Source: Apiotrichum sp. Y4204 (lineage: Eukaryota > Basidiomycota > Tremellomycetes > Trichosporonales > Trichosporonaceae). From it: a DNA stretch of 64,000 bases. Within the stretch, counting starts at the first letter, position 1. Every line of letters begins with the position of its first letter. The DNA lies in contig JAMYHL010000010.1 of assembly GCA_025531455.1 (NCBI GenBank), forward strand, positions 248,001 to 312,000, in the 5' to 3' direction. Below, one piece after another: positions 35,018 through 47,574 of the stretch. The position numbers and the translations under genes are program-made. The notes beneath the pieces are model-generated. The model was given only the letters and a program-made list of their open reading frames with translations, made no database searches and was not told where the DNA came from.

Positions 35018-37063
35018 ATGAAGCTGTCGGTGGCACTACCGCTCCTGGCGGCGCCGCTGCTTGCCACGGCCCAGACGCTTGTCACGCCGCCAGCACCAAC
35101 AAAGAACAATCCCACCCCGTCGCCGAACCCGTCGCCGAACCCGCCGCCGAACCCGCCGCCAGCGAACTCCCCCTCCCCCTCCCCCACGCCCACATCATCC
35201 GCCGCCGGCACCCCAATCTTCACCTTCTTCCCGATCAACACAATGACCGCATGCCAGCAGACGCGCGTGCAGTGGAAACTCGCAAATGTCAACCCAGCTG
35301 ACTATGTCGTTGACATCTACGCCTACAATATTAACGTGGATCAAAGCGTTCCGCCCCCGCCCCCGCCGCCACCGACGTCAACTGCTGCGCAGCCAGCATC
35401 GACATCGGCAAAGCCCCCATCCGAGCCTGACACGGAGCCCAAGAACCCATCGACACCGCCACAGCCGCCGCCGCTGTCAGCCCCGCCAGCGCCCAGTGGA
35501 ACCCTGGGTGGCGGCGCGCGGCCGGCCCGGCGCGCTCTTGCACCGCACCACGCGTGGAATCTTGTCGCCCGTGCGCAGCCACTGAACGTTACCGTTGTGT
35601 CAGGTTGGGATGCGAGCGTGGGCTACAACTGGATTCCGAACGTGCCGCGTGGCCGCTACCAGCTAATCGCGCTCGTGCACAACGCGGAAAACACTGCCGG
35701 CGTGTCAGACGTCTTTACCGTCGAGGAGGGGTCAGACACGTCGTGTATCGATGGTGCCTCGGACAAGCCTTCGTCAACAAGCACAGATGCCAACAGCAAG
35801 GCTCCCAAATCTGCTACATCCGCAGCCCCCGAGGCGAGCACCACGAAGGCGGATTCCGCTGGACAGAGCAATGCTTCCAAGTCTTCTGGCGTCTCGGGCG
35901 GTGCGATCGCCGGAATCGTCATTGGCGTTCTTGCGGCGGTCGCCATCCTCGCCCTGCTGCTCTTCTGCTGCAGGCGCCGCAAGCAGCAGAACGCTTCTGC
36001 GCACCGCAAGGACATTATCGGCTCGCCCTCCGACTTCCGCAAGGCCCGCCGCAGCGGCCGCCTGAGCAAGTTTGGCTTCCCGCTCGCAGGTCGTGCACTT
36101 AACAGCACGACGACGAGTGAGGCCGGTCATTCGAACGGCCATTCATACGGCCACTCGACGAATCCTTCTGGCTCCAACTGGGACGCTGAGAAGGCGCTTC
36201 CCATCGCACCTACGAAGGCCAGGGTCGCCGATCCCACAGTCTCCGGATACCCGCCCAGGAGTCAGAGCGCAATGTCGCGCGAGAGCGAGAATCCCTTCGA
36301 GACGGCCCCCTCGACCCCGATTGACGAGAAGACGCCCGAGGGATTGGATGCTGCTGCACTCACTGCCGCCACCGCTGCTGCTGCGCGCACGATCACTCCC
36401 CCAGGCCGCGCTGCCACCGGTGCCAACCCCCGCTTCCCTCCGCCTCACCACCCGGGATCACTCCCGCAGAGCGCCGCTGCCACCGACCGCGACTCGTCGT
36501 CCCTGCACGCAGACTCCGATCTCGCCTACCGCCAGGGCCCCGATGTTGGTCCCCGCCCGCAGGCTTCCATCCCTGGTACACCGGCGACTCCAGGCCCCAT
36601 GTACCAGGCCGACACTCCCACGCATCTGATGGCTGCCTACGCCCCAGGCCACAAGTCTGAGCGGAGCACAAGCAGTGCACTGGACGGCATGCTTGTTGAC
36701 GCACCGGCTGTTCCGAACGCGACGCCTCAGCGTCTCCCGCCGGTAAGCTCCCTCGAGCAGAACTCGTCCAACCTCCCGCCGTCGTCGTTCAACGCCGTCC
36801 CCACGACCGCCACGCCCAGCTCTCCAAAGGGTCCTGAGCGCAAGACGTCGCTGCGCCGTAAACCTGTGCCCAAGCTTCTCGATGGGGAGGAAGCCGCCGC
36901 CGCCAAGGACCCCTCCCCATCACACAGCAGCCACGGCAGCCTGAGCAGCTCGAACAACCACGCACAGCGCGACCAGTTCGGCCTCGCGCTCGACACTGCA
37001 GACTTTAACCGCGGCCTCAACTTCCAGCTCATCCCTGACCCCCCGCTCCCGCAGAACGATTAA
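35018..37063 (+). CDS. Type I membrane protein with split extracellular beta-domain and long cytoplasmic tail
   Basis: A single 681-residue frame. A signal peptide is evident (MKLSVALPLLAAPLLATA, cleavage near 18/19), then a Pro/Asn/Ser-rich stretch with NPSPNPPP repeats. The extracellular domain starts FTFFPINTMTACQQTRVQW (about 66-105). A Pro-rich insert of about 80 residues interrupts it, beginning with eight prolines at 112-119. It resumes with YNWIPNVPRGRYQLIALVHN...VFTVEEGSDTSC (about 190-247). Two outer cysteines could pair. A Ser/Thr-rich stalk follows, then one membrane helix at about 295-318 and a basic stop-transfer CRRRKQQ. The tail of about 355 residues is Ser/Pro-rich and disordered. 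The layout resembles fungal wall-stress sensors or a widespread basidiomycete single-pass family; function not known. Confidence 0.85.
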   Translation: MKLSVALPLLAAPLLATAQTLVTPPAPTKNNPTPSPNPSPNPPPNPPPANSPSPSPTPTSSAAGTPIFTFFPINTMTACQQTRVQWKLANVNPADYVVDIYAYNINVDQSVPPPPPPPPTSTAAQPASTSAKPPSEPDTEPKNPSTPPQPPPLSAPPAPSGTLGGGARPARRALAPHHAWNLVARAQPLNVTVVSGWDASVGYNWIPNVPRGRYQLIALVHNAENTAGVSDVFTVEEGSDTSCIDGASDKPSSTSTDANSKAPKSATSAAPEASTTKADSAGQSNASKSSGVSGGAIAGIVIGVLAAVAILALLLFCCRRRKQQNASAHRKDIIGSPSDFRKARRSGRLSKFGFPLAGRALNSTTTSEAGHSNGHSYGHSTNPSGSNWDAEKALPIAPTKARVADPTVSGYPPRSQSAMSRESENPFETAPSTPIDEKTPEGLDAAALTAATAAAARTITPPGRAATGANPRFPPPHHPGSLPQSAAATDRDSSSLHADSDLAYRQGPDVGPRPQASIPGTPATPGPMYQADTPTHLMAAYAPGHKSERSTSSALDGMLVDAPAVPNATPQRLPPVSSLEQNSSNLPPSSFNAVPTTATPSSPKGPERKTSLRRKPVPKLLDGEEAAAAKDPSPSHSSHGSLSSSNNHAQRDQFGLALDTADFNRGLNFQLIPDPPLPQND

Positions 37064-38127
37064 GTGTGTATCCTGTACCCCCACGGTCATTACTCTGCTC
37101 TGGACAATGCTAGCGTCCATCCGAGTCCGAGTTATTACGAGTCAGCCACGAGTCACCCCTTCCCCTCCTACACAGACTGCCGGCGCCAGGCCGCCGCGCA
37201 GCCTGTGTCCATTAAAATATATAGCTTTATTGTGTGCGCGATGTACACTGGTATTCATTTGTGAATGAGGGGAATTGCATCCATACAGATGCCTGGAGAG
37301 GTGTTTCGGCGATTGTTGATGTGCTTGCCACTCCACGAGACATGCCCCGTGGAGACTGTGTCTGTCGTCTGGACACTGTCCATTCCGAGCCAGCCTTCTT
37401 GGGAACTGCGCCAGCGCGCAGCGATCCCACGGGAACATGCCGCGCTCCGCTCGCTCCGGAGGGAAGGCGGATATGCGACCGAACCGACTCAGGTGGCGGA
37501 CAAGTTTGTGCACAGAGATTGTTGCTTGACGACGAAACGTTGAGACTTTGGACTCGCTGGAATGACCTTTATCTGCAACCACAATTTTTATCCCCAGGTT
37601 TGCGGTAGCCGCAATTCACCGAACGACTGCGTACCGCGTACCGATCGAGCCGAGGCGCGACAACGCGCGAAACAAAAGACAGCATCTACGATGTACGCGA
37701 ACGATGCTGCGGAGCGCGGAGCGCGGGCGCGGGCGCGGCCGGGACGAGAGTCCGGACCAGCGGCCAGCGGCATGGGGCGCGGCGTGCACACGGAGACCGG
37801 CCCCGACCTCCGAGTGTGTTGCATGTTGCACGGTTCGGCGCCACATTCCACCGCGCCCCGTTCCAGCTGCTCCTCTCTTTGTTTCCCACACCACCATGAC
37901 ATCACTGCGGTACTGCGACCGAGATAAGGCGGTGACGCAGGCCAGGGGGGAACACCTGGGGAGATAAAAAGTATGACGATACGGAGGGGGCATCGTGGGG
38001 ATATCCTGCGAGATGGCCGAGATGGTGGACGGGGGAGCGGTGGAGTAGGAGTATAGGAGGTATATATGATGCAGCTGTCTCGAGAAAGCTAGGCAAACTG
38101 AACCCCCAAACTCTCACACATCTCAAA
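37064..38127. promoter_or_regulatory. Intergenic region with pyruvate decarboxylase promoter
   Basis: About 1.06 kb between two plus-strand genes. It holds the 3' UTR of the membrane-protein gene and a TATA box close to the downstream ATG. No further gene is supported. Confidence 0.55.
38061..38068 (+). promoter_or_regulatory. TATA box of pyruvate decarboxylase gene
   Basis: TATATATG lies 67 bp upstream of the ATG at 38128, a suitable distance for a short 5' leader. A strong TATA fits a highly expressed, carbon-regulated gene. Confidence 0.6.
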
Positions 38128-40487
<2,360 letters not shown>

Positions 40488-41058
40488 GAAGGATGGAGAT
40501 ATTATGAGCGAGGGAAGATGTCGTGAAGAAAAAAGCTATTTATTCTGTGATTTAGTTCAAAGATGAATGGGTAAATCATGACAAGGGCGATAAGCAGATT
40601 TGAGTTAGCCGGGTGGATCAGATGACAAGGCGAATGGACCAGAGACACAATGTCTTGATCTTGAACGTGACATGAGTCGCAGAGTCGGCAATTCGGTTCG
40701 GAATCAGCTTATAAACATTATCGGCTAAGAATAAGATAACACCCACAACACTTGAAGGACACAACTTCACGATGGGAGATACGACTACGGTCTAGATCAG
40801 CTTGAAAGCTTTAGGCTTACAGTAGAACGTTGCGCCAAGCTGCTTCGACGATCACCTCGCCTCTCCAGTCCTGCACACTTGCTGGTTTGGGCCAGCCACA
40901 CACACGCACTCACGCACACACACACTCGCATACACTCATACATCCGACGAGACGCTTCCTGCCCCGGAGACCAGGCAAGCCGCGACCATTGAAACTCTTC
41001 AACTTGAAGAAGCATTGACAGAGAAACCGGCTGACCCAAAAAATTGACCGGCATCCAT
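40488..41058. other. Intergenic, 3' of pyruvate decarboxylase
   Basis: Holds the PDC 3' UTR and a CA-rich microsatellite (about 40906-40940). No gene supported. Confidence 0.6.
40906..40940. repeat. CA-rich microsatellite
   Basis: Imperfect CACACG/CACACA run, 120-150 bp upstream of the tRNA gene. Confidence 0.7.
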
Positions 41059-41144
41059 GTGGCGGTAGCTCAGTGGTAGAGTAGCAGATTGCAATTACCG
41101 CAATCGTTATCTGTTGGTCCCCAGTTCGAACCTGGGTCGTCACT
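41059..41144 (+). tRNA. tRNA-Cys(GCA) with a 14-nt intron
   Basis: The cloverleaf folds by hand. The 7-bp acceptor stem is GTGGCGG with TCGTCAC; D stem GCTC/GAGT; anticodon stem GCAGA/TCTGT; T stem CCCAG/CTGGG with loop TTCGAAC; discriminator T73, as usual for cysteine. The anticodon GCA is at 41091-41093. The intron, 41095-41108, starts one base 3' of the anticodon, the standard nuclear tRNA intron site, leaving a 72-nt mature tRNA. A run of five T follows as the Pol III terminator. Confidence 0.95.
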
Positions 41145-41149
41145 CGATA

Positions 41150-41154
41150 TTTTT
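41150..41154 (+). terminator. RNA polymerase III terminator
   Basis: TTTTT begins six bases after the tRNA-Cys discriminator base. Confidence 0.85.
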
Positions 41155-41230
41155 GTTCTTTGTGCCTCCAAATGCCACGGGGGGCAAGTCGAAGTGAAAG
41201 AGGAAACTGCGAGGCCAAAAGGCATCCGCT

Positions 41231-42279
41231 ATGCATGTCCTCGCGGATGCTCAACCCGAAGCTCGTCGTGCCCCGGTCGGCGCAACTTCCGGCAGAAGCA
41301 GCATTCTGGAAGGGGGCCCGGGCAACCCGCACCACAGCCAGGCGGACGAGGGCGACGCCGTGGAATTCGGGGACGTCGGCGAGGCAGTGGAGTCGGAAAC
41401 CGAGAACGATTCACAGAGGGAGACGGAGGACGAGGACGAAGACGTGGACGGCGTATCCCAGGTAAACGTCCCTTGGGGGCCATGCCAACAGGTCATGATA
41501 GGAGAGCGCTCGAGTTCCTCCAGCCGTAAATCAACTGCGGAATACTTCTGTCGCTCCTTACGCGGGACGTGATGCGCGAAGCGACGGACGCGCTGGGCGA
41601 GTACACGTTTAGCGCGACGCTGAGCAAGCATGATTTCCGCTTCGTGCCGCCCGCGGGGTCCGAGCTCGCGCCGCTCGTCTTCCGCTGCCATATCGTCGCG
41701 TCAATCGCTCCCGGGCCGCACTCAGTTTTGTGGGGCCACACCTCGGTCCTCCCCCGCTGCGACGACGACGCGCCGAACCAGCGCATACTCGCGGTCGCGC
41801 GGCGGGACACTGTCCCCGAATTGCTCGAGGAGGACACCGAGTTTGACGAGTACTCCGATCCCGAATCCATTACCAGAGTCACGGCACCCTGCGTTGCTAT
41901 TGCCAATGTCGGTATGACCGACATGTCGGGATACTAATCCATGCCGGCTGGTGTCGCGGCCCAGCGCATGATACTCTTTCTCGAAGACGTGAACCACCAC
42001 ATGCCCCCTCGTACGCTTACGAATGCGCTTCAGCGTCTTCCGCGGATCATGGGCGAGCATTCTACGGGAATGGTGGATTTTCGTGCCGCGGTTCTCGGTC
42101 TCGCAGAGGCGAGGGAGTGGAGCATTGTTGGCGAGGGGAAACGGATTGTGGTCGAGGACGAGGGTGCCAGGGCAGCGTTCATGAGGGATGGGGGCGAGAA
42201 CGAGGATGGGGGCATGTGGCACTCTTTCCACTTTAAGGCAGAGTACAAGACTTTGGGAGGTAGATTTCTTTATAGATAA
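41231..42279 (+). CDS. Hypothetical protein locus, gene model unresolved
   Basis: I do not recognise it. Three open pieces look more protein-like than chance. 41231-41461 is acidic (ESETENDSQRETEDEDEDVDG) and ends at a CAG/GTAAAC donor. 41572-41911 contains FSATLSKHDFRFVPPAGSEL and ends at G/GTATGA. 41987-42279 contains EDVNHHMPPRTLTNALQRLP and REWSIVGEGKRIVVEDEG. A strong TACTAAT branch-point sequence at 41931-41937 supports an intron from 41912, but the nearest CAG acceptor (41964) gives the wrong frame. An AAG acceptor at 41986 restores it, giving 210 residues if the start is at 41572. The first piece can be joined in frame only to a weak GAG acceptor. It may be a real small gene or a decayed one. 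Confidence 0.35.
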
Positions 42280-42633
42280 TTTTGAGTGACTTGATGATAG
42301 AGCATGGTTATCATTGTTGATGGGCTCAAGTTCTTATCGTTATCAGTGGGGATCATCCGTCGAATGAACGTCTGTGTGTATGGATCTACATTGGCGCGGA
42401 TCTTGGGTTGCGTCCATTATCCGCACGGTAAGCGATGCTTGAGGACCACGAGTGCAGTTCTCTTGAGCACCTCTCTTGATCACCTCTCTTGTTTCAGACT
42501 GTTACACATGCATTGCAGATAGGTGGCAATTATCACCGGAGACACTGTTGAAGAAACCTGCTATAAATACCTGTTGAAGAAACCCTTGTAATCTAATCTC
42601 TATGGCCCCTCTCTACTTCCCATTGATATACAA
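42280..42633. other. Convergent intergenic
   Basis: Between the hypothetical plus-strand locus and the 3' end of the MFS gene. It contains a short direct repeat (CTGTTGAAGAAACC, twice near 42545-42590). No gene seen. Confidence 0.5.
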
Positions 42634-44183
42634 CTAAGTCCAGAGATAGGTCATGATAGTGGCGGGCCCGGGCTCCTTGCCCTCCTGCCTGAGCTGGCGG
42701 CGCTGCTCATACCGGAGACCAACGGCCGTAGCGACGAACAGCACGGCTGTGACGCACATCGAGCCGAGGTAGAACTTTGCGCCGACGTTCCAGTTCGGCG
42801 CCTCCTTGGTCGGATATGCCCAGAGGGGAATAAATGCGACATTGAGATATGAGATTGTCGTGCCTGTTGCGAAGAGGACGGCGCGAACCTCGGGGAGGTG
42901 GTTGAGGAAATCGGCAGCCCATGATGCGACGACGAGGTACGCGGGCAGACCGGCATAGTTGAGCAGCCAGCCAGCCATGTACGCCTTTTCGTTCTTTGGG
43001 CGGATGATGAGGATGATCTGCGAGGTGATGTTGATGATGGTGTGGAGCATGAGGGACGGGAGGCGGGCGCCGAACCAGTCGCTGAGGCTGCAGAGGACGA
43101 TAATGGCGAGCGCGCAGACACCCTGGCCCGCCATGGGGATGTGGTTAAGCTGCGCAATGCTGTACTTTTTAGAGCCGTCGGGGTTGGTGAGCGACTTGAG
43201 CCAGAGGTTGAAAAAGGTGGACGGAACGTTGTTGTAGCCGTACGCCCAGCAGAGGGCGATGGCCCACAGCTGCCAGTACTTGAAGGCATTGAAGAAGCTC
43301 TTGACGGTGAGCGGGCGCTGGGGCTCGCGCTTGACGCGGGCAACGCGGCGGCGGGCAATGGCATAGTCTTCGTCGGTGAGATACCACCGCGCGAGGGGAT
43401 TGGGCTTATCGGGCATGCCGGGCTGGCAGAAGAGGGCGATAATGGCGATCGCAATTGTGCAGACACCGTTGACGATGAAGCCCCACCGCCAGCCGCTGCG
43501 GCCGAGGGCGCCGTCGAGGTTGGTCGAGAGTGCAGCCTGCATGACGCCCGAGACGATGCCGCCAATAGGCATCGCAAGGTTGAAGACGGCCATGCGCGTC
43601 GCAACCTCGTTTGGGAGGTACCACTGGGAAATGACGGTAGTGTTTCCGGGCCATGCGCTGCCCTCGAAGAAACCGACGAGGAAGCGAAGACCGTACACGG
43701 TGTTGGAGCCCTGGACGAGCGAGAGGCAGCAGGTAATCACACCCCAAATCAACTCGCAAGTCGGAAGCCACCAGTGGGGACCAATGTGGGACACGATAAT
43801 CGCCGAAGGGAAAAGCGAGATGATGTAGCCGACGCTGTCTGTCAGTCTGACGCTAAAGCAGGGTATACTCACTTGAACATGGTGGTGTAGAAGTTGTACT
43901 CGTTGCCCTTGACGTTGATCTCCTCCTTCATGCCGGAGACATAGGCGTTTTGGATGTTGTACTGGTCGACGACCTTGAAGATGAAGGCGATCATGGCGAC
44001 GAAGCAGTAGATGATATCCAGCTTCCAGCGCATGATGCGCTCACGGCGCTGCTCGGCGGGGGTAAGCTCGTCAAACGAAGCGGCCTCAGACTCGACGATT
44101 GAGCTCTCCTTGCGGAGAATCGAGCCATTGTCCGGCGTGTGGACGGCCGTTGCGTAGCCGTCTGCGAACTTTTCGTCGCTCAT
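42634..44183 (-). CDS. MFS transporter, allantoate/pantothenate permease (Dal5/ACS) type
   Basis: Plasma-membrane secondary transporter for small organic anions, by family. Exons (minus): 44183-43873 and 43834-42634, separated by a 38-nt intron (GTGAGT to GACAG), giving 503 residues. A cytosolic N-terminus of about 55 residues is followed by about 12 hydrophobic helices, starting IIYCFVAMIAFIFKVVDQYN. The helix 4/5 region has GFFEGSAWPGNTTVISQWY, a pattern of the anion:cation symporter family (Dal5, Fen2, Liz1 relatives), and a central loop follows PGMPDKPNPLARWYLT. The C-terminus YEQRRQLRQEGKEPGP is cytosolic. The substrate cannot be read from the sequence; allantoate, pantothenate, nicotinate or a dicarboxylate-like anion are the options. 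Confidence 0.9.
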
Positions 44184-46073
44184 CGTGTGCTAGTGAGTGT
44201 GGGGTGAGTCGGGGATGATATGGGGCCAACAACCGGCCTGAGTCCTTTTAAAGAGCTGCTTTTCGGCACGCACGAGCAGCACACCGGTCATGACTCGAAC
44301 GGACGCGACATGGCGCGACTCGAACCTGGATGCCCTGTCTACCTCTGACGCAAAGTGATAAATTTCCAGGTCGCGTCAAGAGAACAACATAGCTCGTGCT
44401 CGCTCGCGGGCTCGAGGGGCAATAACGCGCGAAGCGCATTCCTATTTCGCCGACCGTCCCGAGCTGTGGTTGGTGAGTGGACGCGACAATCCAGAGATTT
44501 CTGGCCTGGATGCGCCCAGGAACAACTGCTATTTGGTCTTGGCACGATGGGGTGATTGCACTTGTGTTGCTGGTCTCGATGCACTATGGCGTGATCGGCT
44601 TACAGTCCCGACCGTGCTGCTGGCTGCAGGGCCAGCACGGGGGTCCCAGAGCGGCATCGGAGACCCCGTCTGTGCCTCGATGTATTTTTATGGTTGTCTG
44701 GTCGGTGTCCAATAGAGCGTGGAATATGGCCGATGTTCAGGGGGCAGAGTAAGGGTCAGATGGTGATAGATGGAGGGAGCTTCGCGGAGTACCCGAAGTA
44801 TGCCGACGCGTTGTGCTGGCTGATGCTGTTCTCCTGGACTCTGCTGATGCTGACTAGGGCTGCTGACTGACTAGGGTCTGATATCTGGAGTTGATATGCG
44901 GCATGAGCACGCCATGCGCATGTGATGGCGAGAATGGAGTTCAAGAGGTGAGATATGGCACGCCACAGATTGAAACGGCGACTACCATTGGTCCAGTTAG
45001 CCGACATTGCTCTTTACCCATAATGATCACCACTACAAATTTCTATCTGATGTCGTAGTGGCATTGCACATGGAGACGCTAAGATACGGTACACAGACTT
45101 CCTGGGACCGGGTTGACCGTTGATACAGAACACCGGAAGCGCAAGCGATCAGGACGTCGGACGAGCCACAAGGAATGCTGGTCTTCTTGCAGTGGTGTGT
45201 CCGTCGTGTTGTCCCGTCGTGTTCCTGATCCAACCAACTAGCCAGAGCTGCAGAAGACTTGGAACAGGCCATCGGTGCCTAGATGAGGGATACTTCTCTA
45301 TCTCAACACGGGAATGCCCAGGGTGACACTCTGTGTCTGTCACTTGGCGTGCTCCGGGGGCGACTAACGGCTTTAAAGGCTCGGTCGGCCCTGCATTCTG
45401 TGGAGGTTATCGGTACTGCTCCTGAAACTGAGTCGGATGTCGTCGTCCTGGTACGTGGGCAGGCGAGACATTGACAGGGGTCTGACTGCTCTGTAGCTCC
45501 CAGTTTCCAGACTTCTGGTTCAGAAGCCTGTGCCAACGCTTGTGTGAAGGAGGTTGAGACATCCGCGAGACCCCCCGTCTGACAGGCGGATGAAAATCGA
45601 ACTCTCAGCATTGCCCGCGGGAGCTATGTGTTCATTAGAGCTGTTGCTGAGCACGACATTTTCGTTGCCCGACTTGATAAGGCCGGCAGTGTTCCTTCAT
45701 GGAGTGGTGGATGTTTGTGGTAGCTCAGCAGGCTTCGATCTGACTGTGGGCTCAAGAGTCGACTCTCTGCCGAGCAACGATGGCAGCTTGAGTGTCTTTG
45801 GTTGCTCGCCACCAATCCTGTTGCTGGAAATCGCCCTTTCAGCACGAACTCTGTTATCAGTAGCTGTGGCTATTGAGGCAGTAGTCAGTAAACGTTAACA
45901 GAAGCTCAAGCTCGCTTCGTCAAAGTGAGTGTGCAAAATACTGGCACGACAATCTCCCACAGAGCGCGCTGTTAACGTTTCCACAGGGCCAAACAGCTCA
46001 CTCATCAGAGCGCTACGCCACACAAAACTCATAATGTCATGACTTGAATCCTCCAACCCACACGTTCTCCAAC
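44184..46073. other. Intergenic, no supported gene
   Basis: 1.9 kb from the MFS start to the 3' end of the GST gene. It should contain the MFS promoter in its first few hundred bases. A 9/10 inverted repeat with a 34-nt spacer (44321-44330 with 44365-44373) resembles, but does not complete, a tRNA. Small frames such as 45554-45898 plus have no supporting features. Confidence 0.5.
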
Positions 46074-47031
46074 CTACAACTTTGCCTGCGCCTTCTCCGC
46101 CTTGGCCTTCTCCTCGGCGGCCTTGCCCTCCTTCTCCTGGCGTGCGACGGCGCGGCCCCACGCCGGCCGCGCCCGCATGCGCTCAAGCCACGCGAGCGTC
46201 TTCGGCCCCACATCATACTTGCCGAACGCGGCCGTGTGCACCATCGAGTTGATAGGGTACGCGAGCATGAACTGAAGTGAGCCAAAACCCTCCAAAACCA
46301 AGACCAGAACTAGAAAATCTCACGTCGCCCTCGCCAAGGAGGTCTGTACCCGAAAAGTTGGTGTTTGTCGCCAAAAAGTCTTCAATCTCGGCGAGCTGGA
46401 GCGTCACATTCTTCTTCACCCAGCCGTTGCGCAGCCAGTTGCCGAGTGTGTCAATGCCCTGCGCCTGGTCCGCCGTGACCCCCGGTTTCTTCGGGAGCGC
46501 GCCCTGCGCAATCCCCAGAACGCGCCCCGGCTGCAGGTGGAGCATCATCGAGCCCTCGGAAAAGTGTGACCAGAAAAAGGACGGCTCCGAGGGCGTGCGC
46601 TCCAGCCCGGCGTGCGGGAAGCGGCTGAGGAGATAGTGCACGATAAAGCCGGTCTCGGTGATGACCCGGCCGTCGATCTCCAGCGCGGGGGTCTGCTGTC
46701 AGCCTGCGTCGGACAGAGCTTGCGGAACATCAGGAGAGAAATAGTGTTTACTTGTCTCATCGAGACGGAAGTCGACACATGATCGCACCACTGGGCTCTC
46801 ACACCACTCGTTGTACCCTTCCGCCTCTACGCGCCGCAACCGCAACCATACCTCCTCCGCACCCACCTTTCCAAGCCGCGACACCTTGCGCATACCAGGA
46901 GATGTCGGCCCGACGAACGGGTGCGCCTGCACGTCGTACTTCAACTCCAGCTCCTCGAGGAGCCAGAAGAGGCGGTCCGCGCGCGACGCCTGCAGCGGAA
47001 TGTAGTGGAGGGTGATGTTGGGCTGGGACAT
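46074..47031 (-). CDS. Glutathione S-transferase, Gtt1-like
   Basis: Conjugates glutathione to electrophiles or reduces peroxides. Exons (minus): 47031-46867, 46692-46324 and 46271-46074, giving 243 residues. The thioredoxin-like N-terminal domain begins ITLHYIPLQASRADRLFWLL and continues across intron 1 (174 nt) to RLGK-TPALEIDGRVITETG, containing the conserved cis-Pro and the E-S/T-G glutathione-binding turn. The helical C-terminal domain resembles yeast Gtt1 (EGSMML near 130). A Lys/Ala/Glu-rich tail (KEGKAAEEKAKAEKAQAKL) is extra. An in-frame ATG at 47067 would add 12 residues (MLRRTLATATAT, presequence-like), but the TATA box ends only 10 bp before it, so I favour the second ATG. Confidence 0.9.
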
Positions 47032-47067
47032 GGTTGCAGTCGCGGTTGCGAGCGTCCTGCGGAGCAT

Positions 47068-47574
47068 CGGCGGGAGATATATATATATAGCTGGGAGCAG
47101 TGGAGAAAGATGATGGCTGATGCGGCTCGGTGTCGGGCATCCACCCTCGTCGACGCCCGGACGCTCGGCGTTCGGGCACAAAGTTGCCGCTGCAACCGAC
47201 TCGGCTGTCGCTCAGATCCGACGGACGCATGGCTGACATCATCGCATGGCATCGCATGGCACCACAACAAATCTCAACATCCCCATCCGTGACTGGGTGT
47301 CCCTTCAGCACCTGCAACTGGGTGCATACAAGAGCATAGAACACAGAAAATAAAAGAACATGACATATGGGATGCAAATCGTCAGCGGGCTTGACGAGAG
47401 ATCCATGAGGAGATCGGAGTGAATATAAAATGCCCGAGACCAGCAAGGGCGTGAAAAAAAAAAGTAAAAGATGAGGAGAAAGTCTACGAGACTACCATGA
47501 AAAACCAGGGGAAACAAGGTGCAGGTGCGGTTGGCTAGTTGGCCATTGTCCCTCAAGTACTGTCGCGAGCTCGG
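47068..47574. promoter_or_regulatory. Intergenic, GST promoter and 3' end of the transglycosylase-like gene
   Basis: The two minus-strand genes are in tandem. The GST side has a TATA run; the other side should hold the 3' UTR of the upstream gene, with an A-rich patch at 47454-47470. No gene seen. Confidence 0.5.
47077..47089 (-). promoter_or_regulatory. TATA box of GST gene
   Basis: TATATATATATA-type run on the minus strand, about 46 bp upstream of the favoured ATG at 47031 and only 10 bp upstream of the in-frame ATG at 47067. Transcription starting about 30 bp downstream would skip the first ATG. Confidence 0.6.

Noticed and set aside
44290..44380. Possible minus-strand tRNA or tRNA relic (GGTTCGAGTC with a 7-bp terminal inverted repeat)
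   Set aside because: The T stem does not pair and is not next to the acceptor stem, and there is no D arm. Only a short inverted repeat remains.
45590..45660. Possible minus-strand tRNA (GAGAGTTCGATTTTC)
   Set aside because: The T stem pairs poorly and no matching acceptor strand is found.
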